Shown here: positions 1 to 4,374 of the stretch, in pieces
Position numbering within the stretch: position 1 is the first letter of the stretch
How the letters are laid out: each line of letters begins with the position of its first letter
Source of the DNA: Flavobacteriaceae bacterium
Lineage (GTDB): Bacteria > Bacteroidota > Bacteroidia > Flavobacteriales > Flavobacteriaceae
Direction of reading: 5' to 3'
Assembly: GCA_013214275.1 (NCBI GenBank)
Contig: JABSPP010000080.1
Span: 1-7,301, forward strand
DNA length: 7,301 bases
Translations under genes and position numbers: made by a program
The notes under the pieces: generated by a model
Databases searched by the model: none
What the model saw: the letters and a program-made list of their open reading frames with translations, nothing else
Told to the model about the DNA's origin: nothing

Positions 1-2
1 TT

Positions 3-1529
3 AGATCTCAAATCCACATCGCTAATTTAAAAAAATTATACTTTTGTCTGAAAAAAATTAAGCGGCTGGATAGTTACCTGTTATCTAACGGACAGGGAAA
101 TCTTGGTGGATTTGCTCTAGCTGAAACAAACGTGGGTCAAATGGCTGACTACATTCAGGATGAATGGGAAATTAACGATAATTTCAAATTAACATATGGT
201 ATTCGCTTCGATAAACCACTGTATTTTGACTCTTCACAAAAAGCCCAAGAAATGATCGACGTTTCATGTTGTACTGCTTTTGATATTCCTTACGTGAACC
301 CGAACACCGAGGAAACAGTATTTTTAGATACTAGAGATATGCCTACGAGTGATTGGCTAGTTTCACCAAGAGTAGGATTTAATTGGGATGTGAGAGGTGA
401 TAAAACCTATCAAATCAGAGGAGGAACAGGTGTTTTTACAGGTAGATTGCCTTTTGTTTGGATAGGCAATCAAATTGCAAACCCCAATGTGTTCTTTTTG
501 CAAATGGTAGACCCCGATTTTAAATTTCCACAAGTATGGAGAACCAATATTGGAGTTGATTATAAATTTGAATCTGGCTACGTATGGTCTTCAGATATTG
601 CTTATACTAAAGACATTAACGGTGCCCATGTACAGAACTGGGGTCTCACAGAACCTACAGGAAATCTCGCAGGTGTGGATAACAGAGAGTACTATCTAGA
701 AGATGACATTATAAACAATGCCTATGTGTTTACGAATTCTGACAAGGGCAGAACCATTAACATTACGACTAAAATTGAAAAATCTTTCGAAAACGGATGG
801 TTCGCTAATATCGCTTACAGTTATCTAAATTCTAAAGATGTAAATTCCATAGAGGCGGAAATTACTGGTGATGCTTTTGTGTTTAATCCTGTAGTTGGAA
901 ATGCCAACAGAGATGTTTTGTCCTACTCTAGATACGGAGATACTCACAGAATTATAGGTTTGGCCTCAAAGGAATTTAAAATCTTTGGTGAAAAAGCACC
1001 CACTACGTTCACTACATTTTTCGAATATGCAAGAGGAGGGAGATTTAACTACACGTATGGTGGTGATATTAATGGTGACGGATCTAACCTAAACGATCTT
1101 TTATATGTTCCAACATTATCAGAAATTGGGCAGATGCAATTCTCAAGTCCAGACCAAGCAGAAGCTTTTAATGATTACATCGAGCAAGACGATTATCTAA
1201 ACGGAAGAAGGGGACAATATGTAGAACGTTATGGAGCTCTAGCCCCATGGAGAGGACGTTGGGATGTTAGGATTTTACAAGATATTAACATCACAGGTGA
1301 TAATATCCTACAGTTAAGTTTGGATATTCTAAATGTAGGAAACTTAATCAGCTCGGATTGGGGATTAGTTCAACAACCAAGAAACTTCCAGCCTATTGGT
1401 GTTAGTGTTGATCCTGAGACCTTGGTGCCTACCTATACCTTTAACCCAAACCTAACAGATACTTTTAGTGTAAATACAGATTTATTATCCAGATGGCAAG
1501 CTCAGTTTGGTGTGCGATATATCTTCTAA
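3..1529 (+). CDS. Oar-like TonB-dependent outer-membrane receptor, C-terminal part (5' partial)
   Basis: The reading frame is open from the left edge (first full codon at 3), so this is the tail of a longer gene; the GTG at 132 is an internal codon, not a start. The product is the C-terminal half of a 22-strand outer-membrane barrel of the kind that imports ligands using TonB energy. Visible signs are alternating aromatic/polar strands (IQDEWEINDNFKLTYGIRFD at 156-215), a loop with DINGDGSNLNDLLYVP near 1067-1112, which is characteristic of the Oar/carboxypeptidase-regulatory-like TonB receptor group, the late strand WDVRILQDINITG near 1261-1299, and a final strand ending in phenylalanine (WQAQFGVRYIF), the usual barrel-assembly signal. 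The plug and any N-terminal CarboxypepD_reg domain lie outside the window, and the ligand cannot be told. The first ~25 codons are unusually Lys/Leu-rich for this family. A strong terminator follows the stop codon. Family call is confident; subfamily is inferred from memory of related sequences. Confidence 0.9.
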   Translation, partial: RSQIHIANLKKLYFCLKKIKRLDSYLLSNGQGNLGGFALAETNVGQMADYIQDEWEINDNFKLTYGIRFDKPLYFDSSQKAQEMIDVSCCTAFDIPYVNPNTEETVFLDTRDMPTSDWLVSPRVGFNWDVRGDKTYQIRGGTGVFTGRLPFVWIGNQIANPNVFFLQMVDPDFKFPQVWRTNIGVDYKFESGYVWSSDIAYTKDINGAHVQNWGLTEPTGNLAGVDNREYYLEDDIINNAYVFTNSDKGRTINITTKIEKSFENGWFANIAYSYLNSKDVNSIEAEITGDAFVFNPVVGNANRDVLSYSRYGDTHRIIGLASKEFKIFGEKAPTTFTTFFEYARGGRFNYTYGGDINGDGSNLNDLLYVPTLSEIGQMQFSSPDQAEAFNDYIEQDDYLNGRRGQYVERYGALAPWRGRWDVRILQDINITGDNILQLSLDILNVGNLISSDWGLVQQPRNFQPIGVSVDPETLVPTYTFNPNLTDTFSVNTDLLSRWQAQFGVRYIF

Positions 1530-1577
1530 ATGGTTTCTAAACATGGATATTCAAAGCTTGGAATAAATAATGATATG

Positions 1578-1607
1578 TGTCCCACCAATTGGGTGGGACA
1601 TTTTTTT
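1578..1607 (+). terminator. Strong rho-independent terminator after the TonB-dependent receptor gene
   Basis: A perfect 9-bp stem (TGTCCCACC at 1578-1586, GGTGGGACA at 1592-1600) closes a 5-nt AATTG loop and is followed directly by seven T (1601-1607). It lies 48 nt after the receptor stop codon and is the most GC-rich element in an AT-rich spacer. The next gene starts only 4 nt after the T-tract, so this hairpin could also lie in the leader of that gene. Confidence 0.9.
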
Positions 1608-1611
1608 AGCA

Positions 1612-2079
1612 ATGAAATACAGACAACTTACTAAAGAACAATTTGAGCCACTTTCCTTCGAGTTTGCTCAGTTTTTAGCTACTCAGAAAATAGATGTTGA
1701 TACATGGAAAGCAATCAAAGAAATGCAGCCTCGCCTCGCTGAAGAGAAGATGAATTTGTTCAGTGATCTTGTCTGGGAAGATGTTCTTAATAAAGTGACC
1801 TATCTAGATCATTTTTCTTCAAATGTTGTCAATCTTTTTAAAACTGAAAAAGAGCAGATCTCACGTATTGTCATTCAAGTCAAGAAAGATATTGACTTGT
1901 TAACGCAAAAAGGCTATGAATGGCTTTTAAAAAATCCTAAAGATCATACCATTGAATTTTTCAAAGGTTCTAAGACCTATTCCAATGAACGTCACTCAGA
2001 AATATTTGATTTGATTGAAAAAGGAGGTCAGGTATCCAAAGGGGAACTTTTTGAATACTTTAATCGACTAACATCTTAA
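1612..2079 (+). CDS. DUF6495-like small cytoplasmic protein of unknown function
   Basis: Encodes 155 residues starting MKYRQLTKEQFEPL. The opening matches my memory of the conserved Bacteroidota family annotated as DUF6495, whose members begin almost identically and have about this length. No biochemical role is known to me. The sequence is charged and mostly helical, with no signal peptide, membrane segment or cysteine. The C-terminal half contains a FFKGSKTYSNER segment and ends in a KGELFEYFNRL helix. The frame also has an ATG at 1570, but that start would translate the terminator hairpin into a non-family 14-residue extension, so 1612 is preferred. The gene follows the receptor on the same strand but is separated from it by a strong terminator, and its 3' end overlaps the sirtuin gene by 20 bp tail-to-tail. 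I see no good TAnnTTTG promoter between 1530 and 1611. Gene reality is confident; the family name is from recall. Confidence 0.85.
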   Translation: MKYRQLTKEQFEPLSFEFAQFLATQKIDVDTWKAIKEMQPRLAEEKMNLFSDLVWEDVLNKVTYLDHFSSNVVNLFKTEKEQISRIVIQVKKDIDLLTQKGYEWLLKNPKDHTIEFFKGSKTYSNERHSEIFDLIEKGGQVSKGELFEYFNRLTS

Positions 2080-2746
2080 GTAACTTTTCTGTACCTCCAA
2101 CCGCTGTGTCTTCAATAATGGTAGTCGGATTTTCATGGTAATCTGGGTTGAAATTAGGCTTTGGATCGATGAAATAAATTGGTGTTTGAGGTTTTGTGTA
2201 ACCAATTAGCCCAGCAGCAGGATATACCTGCATTGAAGTGCCAATAATAACCAAGATATCTGCTTTTTCTACTAATCTGGCAGCTTTATCAATCATAGGG
2301 ACAGCCTCACCAAACCAAACAATATGTGGTCGTAATTGTGATCCTTGCTCACAGGTATCTCCAAGAACCAGATCACCATCCCATGGATATACCAAATTTG
2401 GATCTAGAATGCTTCTCACTTTACGAAGCTCGCCATGTAAGTGTAGCACACGAGAACTACCAGCTCTCTCATGTAAGTCATCTACATTTTGCGTGATAAT
2501 GTGAACCTCAAAATACTGCTCTAGTGTTTTAAGATTTATATGTCCCTGATTGGGTTCAACTTCTTTTAATGCTCTTCTGCGTTCGTTGTAAAATGTAAGA
2601 ACCAATTCAGGATTATCACGAAAACCTTGATTTGTAGCTACCTCAACAATATCATAACCTTCCCAAAGACCACCATCATCTCTAAAAGTTTTGATCCCGC
2701 TTTCGGCACTCATTCCAGCTCCTGTAAGAATGATCATTTTCTGCAT
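2060..2746 (-). CDS. cobB: NAD-dependent protein deacylase, class III (SIR2/CobB-like) sirtuin lacking zinc cysteines
   Basis: Encodes 228 residues, the usual size for a short bacterial sirtuin. Such enzymes remove acyl groups from protein lysines, using NAD+ and releasing nicotinamide and O-acyl-ADP-ribose. NAD-binding and catalytic motifs are present in order: GAGMSAESGI (9-18), FRD (21-23), TQNVDDLH (85-92), the HG pair with the catalytic His at 104, the GTSMQVYPA loop (169-177) and YFID (191-194). Tyr53 and Arg56 in FYNERRR are the pair that marks class III sirtuins and favours acidic acyl groups such as succinyl. The zinc module is degenerate: the stretch between the catalytic His and RPHIVWFGE (139-147) has no CxxC pairs, and Cys132 is the only cysteine in the protein. 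The start at 2746 gives MQKMIILTGAG, the normal distance to the NAD motif. It overlaps the DUF6495-like gene at its 3' end and is divergent from the trmH-like gene. Catalytic function is likely; acyl preference is inferred. Confidence 0.93.
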   Translation of the reverse strand: MQKMIILTGAGMSAESGIKTFRDDGGLWEGYDIVEVATNQGFRDNPELVLTFYNERRRALKEVEPNQGHINLKTLEQYFEVHIITQNVDDLHERAGSSRVLHLHGELRKVRSILDPNLVYPWDGDLVLGDTCEQGSQLRPHIVWFGEAVPMIDKAARLVEKADILVIIGTSMQVYPAAGLIGYTKPQTPIYFIDPKPNFNPDYHENPTTIIEDTAVGGTEKLLKMLVD

Positions 2747-2773
2747 TCATTTGATTTTTAATGGGTTGACGAA

Positions 2774-2831
2774 TGGTGACTAGAACTGAGAGGTTTTGAT
2801 ATGATTGCCTTCTATGTTCTCATAGTCACCA
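2774..2831. repeat. Imperfect inverted repeat in the sirtuin/trmH divergent spacer
   Basis: TGGTGACTA (2774-2782) is an exact reverse complement of TAGTCACCA (2823-2831). The pairing continues inward as TGAGA (2787-2791) with TCTCA (2818-2822) if the 4 nt GAAC at 2783-2786 are bulged, giving about 14 bp in total. It starts 28 bp upstream of the sirtuin start codon, so it could form a hairpin in that leader or be a protein-binding site. No T-tract follows on either strand, so it is not an obvious terminator. Function unknown. Confidence 0.55.
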
Positions 2832-2852
2832 ATCTAAAGTAAGAAATTTTAG

Positions 2853-2860
2853 TATGTTTG
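2853..2860 (+). promoter_or_regulatory. Candidate Bacteroidota -7 promoter box for the trmH-like gene
   Basis: TATGTTTG is an exact match to the Bacteroidota -7 consensus TAnnTTTG and lies 68 bp upstream of the ATG at 2929. I find no convincing TTG -33 element at the expected distance upstream, so support rests on the -7 box and its position. Initiation about 6-8 nt downstream would place the start of the transcript just before the inverted repeat at 2870-2917. Confidence 0.45.
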
Positions 2861-2869
2861 CCTAATACT

Positions 2870-2917
2870 ATTTCTAATGTTAAAACTCATTGTAATTAAG
2901 TTTTTAACATTAGAAAT
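2870..2917. repeat. Long AT-rich inverted repeat (hairpin or operator) immediately upstream of the trmH-like gene
   Basis: ATTTCTAATGTTAAAA (2870-2885) is a perfect 16-bp reverse complement of TTTTAACATTAGAAAT (2902-2917). Allowing one bulged T on the right arm, the stem extends by CT/AG to 18 bp and leaves the 11-nt loop CATTGTAATTA (2888-2898). The right arm ends 11 nt before the ATG at 2929. No T-tract follows in either direction, so it is not an ordinary intrinsic terminator. With the candidate -7 box at 2853-2860, it would make up most of the 5' untranslated leader, or act as an operator just downstream of the promoter. Confidence 0.8.
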
Positions 2918-2928
2918 GATACAAGATC

Positions 2929-3609
2929 ATGGGCTACAGTTTATTAAACTATCTGGAAGAATTTATAACAGAGAATAGAAAAGCGCTTTTTTTATCTGTA
3001 TTGAGACAACGGACAAGGCATTTTACAATCGTTTTAGAAAATATTTATCAGCAGCACAATACAAGTGCTGTCGTTCGTAGCTGTGATATTTTTGGCATTC
3101 AGGATCTACATGTGATTGAGAACACATATGCCAGTAAGGTATCTAGACATGTGGCTAGAGGAGCTCAAAAATGGCTAACTTTTCATCGGTACAATACAAA
3201 TGCGAATAATACAGTATCATGTTTTCAAAGACTGAGAAAAGATCGTTACCAAATTATTGCTACCACCCCAAATCATCATAATTCATGTTCCTTACATGAT
3301 TTTGATTTTACTAAAAAATCGGCCTTTGTTTTTGGAGCAGAAAAGAAAGGAGTCTCAGACAGCGTAATGGAATATGCCGATGGATTTTTAAAAATTCCGA
3401 TGGTAGGTTTTACTGAGAGTTTAAATATCTCAGTAGCAGCTGCCATTATTTTGGAAAGTGTGACAACTCGGCTTAGAAACTCTAAGTTAGACTGGAAACT
3501 ATCAGATGAAGAAATGATGAGTTTGTACCAGGAGTGGATAGAAAAATCAATTAAGAATGTTGACAACATCAAAGAGTACTACTGGAAAAGAAAAGGTTCG
3601 GAGAAGTAA
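2929..3609 (+). CDS. trmH: SpoU-family tRNA (guanosine-18-2'-O-)methyltransferase, TrmH type
   Basis: Encodes 226 residues, the expected length for TrmH. The family transfers a methyl group from S-adenosylmethionine to the ribose 2'-OH of tRNA G18 in the D-loop, using a trefoil-knot (SPOUT) fold and a dimer. All three SpoU motifs are visible: motif 1 HNTSAVVRSCDIFG (43-56) with the catalytic-type Arg50, motif 2 FVFGAEKKGVSD (133-144), and motif 3 IPMVGFTESLNISVAAAIIL (156-175), which forms the SAM-binding knot. Helices flank the core at both ends: an N-terminal ~30-residue helix and a charged C-terminal tail that probably touch tRNA. Residue 42 is Gln where most relatives I recall have Pro before HN. 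The start at 2929 gives a normal N-terminus and follows a long inverted repeat. It is transcribed divergently from the sirtuin gene and convergently to the DUF4258-like gene. The G18 assignment is by family; other SpoU 2'-O targets are less likely. Confidence 0.92.
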   Translation: MGYSLLNYLEEFITENRKALFLSVLRQRTRHFTIVLENIYQQHNTSAVVRSCDIFGIQDLHVIENTYASKVSRHVARGAQKWLTFHRYNTNANNTVSCFQRLRKDRYQIIATTPNHHNSCSLHDFDFTKKSAFVFGAEKKGVSDSVMEYADGFLKIPMVGFTESLNISVAAAIILESVTTRLRNSKLDWKLSDEEMMSLYQEWIEKSIKNVDNIKEYYWKRKGSEK

Positions 3610-3610
3610 A

Positions 3611-3649
3611 TCGATCTAGTTTAAAGTATCCACTAGGGATCTATTTTTT
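3611..3649 (+). terminator. Weak candidate terminator after the trmH-like gene
   Basis: GATCTAGT (3613-3620) pairs with ACTA (3632-3635) and GATC (3638-3641) when GG at 3636-3637 is bulged, and is followed by TATTTTTT (3642-3649). It lies directly after the stop codon at 3609 in the 71-bp convergent spacer. The stem is short and imperfect, so this is tentative. The rest of the spacer to 3680 shows nothing further. Confidence 0.4.
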
Positions 3650-3680
3650 GATATTAGGTTTTTTCTGGTGACTTGAATGC

Positions 3681-4055
3681 TTAATCCTCCAACCACATAC
3701 GTTCTATAAGGGCTGTAGAATCACATCGTTTAACGTACATATTGATTGTCTTTTTGGCGTGGATGCCGGAGATAAGATATTCTGCACAAGGTGTTAAGCG
3801 AGGCTTACTTTTTCCAAAATCAACATCACCTTGGGTGAGTAATTTTTGTATTGCTGATGTATCTATTTGTATTTTTGACATCATGCCCTTTACATCTTCT
3901 GCGTAGATTAGTTGCTTCTTTCTAATTGAGCTTAATGTACGCGCATCTGGACCATAGGGAAAAGCAACATTTTTACTCTTCCATATGAATAAAACAAGAA
4001 CACTGCCTAGCGATAAGCCTATAAGATAATATCCAAACCGCTTCAATAAACCCAT
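3681..4055 (-). CDS. DUF4258-like small membrane-anchored protein of unknown function
   Basis: Encodes 124 residues. Positively charged residues at the N-terminus (KR at 5-6) precede one hydrophobic segment at about 8-25, best read as an uncleaved signal anchor, with the remaining ~95 residues probably exposed in the periplasm. The soluble part contains a short helical region (45-75), then QGDVDFGKSKPRL (75-87) and a predicted beta-hairpin (AEYLISGI, TINMYVKRC), the pattern I associate with flavobacterial proteins annotated as DUF4258-containing. The two cysteines are at 90 and 111. Function is unknown. The start at 4055 places the hydrophobic segment correctly. The gene lies 55 bp downstream of the giant surface protein gene on the same strand, so it could be co-transcribed, but a candidate promoter sits in the gap. 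Confident as a gene, moderate on family. Confidence 0.8.
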   Translation of the reverse strand: MGLLKRFGYYLIGLSLGSVLVLFIWKSKNVAFPYGPDARTLSSIRKKQLIYAEDVKGMMSKIQIDTSAIQKLLTQGDVDFGKSKPRLTPCAEYLISGIHAKKTINMYVKRCDSTALIERMWLED

Positions 4056-4073
4056 AATCTCAAATTGTGGTCA

Positions 4074-4081
4074 CAAAAATA
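4074..4081 (-). promoter_or_regulatory. Candidate Bacteroidota -7 promoter box for the DUF4258-like gene
   Basis: Read on the minus strand this is TATTTTTG, a match to TAnnTTTG, 18 bp upstream of the ATG that begins at 4055. No TTG -33 element is evident at the right distance. Initiation would leave a leader of only about 10 nt. The site overlaps a weak AT-rich terminator-like structure, and in such AT-rich DNA a chance match is plausible. Confidence 0.3.
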
Positions 4082-4100
4082 GTTCTTATTTTAAAAAGAA
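4075..4100 (-). terminator. Weak AT-rich candidate terminator after the giant surface protein gene
   Basis: On the minus strand TTCTT and AAGAA (outer arms of 4083-4100) can pair around an AT-rich interior, followed by CTATTTTT. The stem is weak and has one mismatch, so read-through into the DUF4258-like gene is likely. Its T-run is also part of the candidate -7 box, so the two readings of this short gap compete. Confidence 0.25.
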
Positions 4101-4110
4101 GAAGTAATTA

Positions 4111-4374
4111 TCATCTTAACAGTGCAAAATGGCCTACAAATTTACTAGGTATTCCGTTGTAAGTTAACACTACTTCAAACCAATAATCTGATGATGGTAC
4201 TACTTTACCTCCATTATTGTATCCATTCCACCCCTGTTCACTGGGTTTAATTTCTGAAACAAGCTTTCCGAATCTGTTAAATATTCTTATAATGGCACTA
4301 GTATCATCTTTTAGATCAGTTATATTCCATGTATCGTTAACACCATCGCCATTAGGAGTAAAAAACTTAGGATA
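4111..4374 (-). other. T9SS type B sorting domain (gliding motility-associated C-terminal domain) within the giant protein
   Basis: The final ~87 residues form the secretion and anchoring signal. FFTPNGDGVNDTW is the family's hallmark opening, followed by a conserved hydrophobic strand ending in NRFGKLV, then WNGYNNGG and the YWFEV strand. In Bacteroidota this domain directs proteins already exported by Sec to the type IX outer-membrane translocon. Type B signals are longer than type A and depend on partner proteins of the PorP/SprF type, none of which is encoded in this window. Confidence 0.9.

Noticed and set aside
132..134. GTG at 132 as the start of the receptor gene
   Set aside because: The frame is open to the left edge, the protein lacks a signal peptide and plug at this point, and it begins within a barrel strand.
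1570..1611. Upstream in-frame ATG at 1570 as the start of the DUF6495-like gene
   Set aside because: The extra 14 residues are the translation of the terminator hairpin and T-tract and do not resemble the family's N-terminus; the ATG at 1612 begins with the familiar MKYRQLTKEQ.
2238..2504. 88-residue open frame on the plus strand inside the sirtuin gene
   Set aside because: It is antisense to a well-supported gene, has no recognisable domain, and its composition fits a chance open frame.
2870..2917. The long inverted repeat as an intrinsic terminator
   Set aside because: There is no T-tract after the stem on either strand, the stem is AT-rich, and no gene ends next to it; both flanking genes start here.
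3276..3572. 98-residue open frame on the minus strand inside the trmH-like gene
   Set aside because: Antisense to conserved SpoU motifs 2 and 3; no own features.
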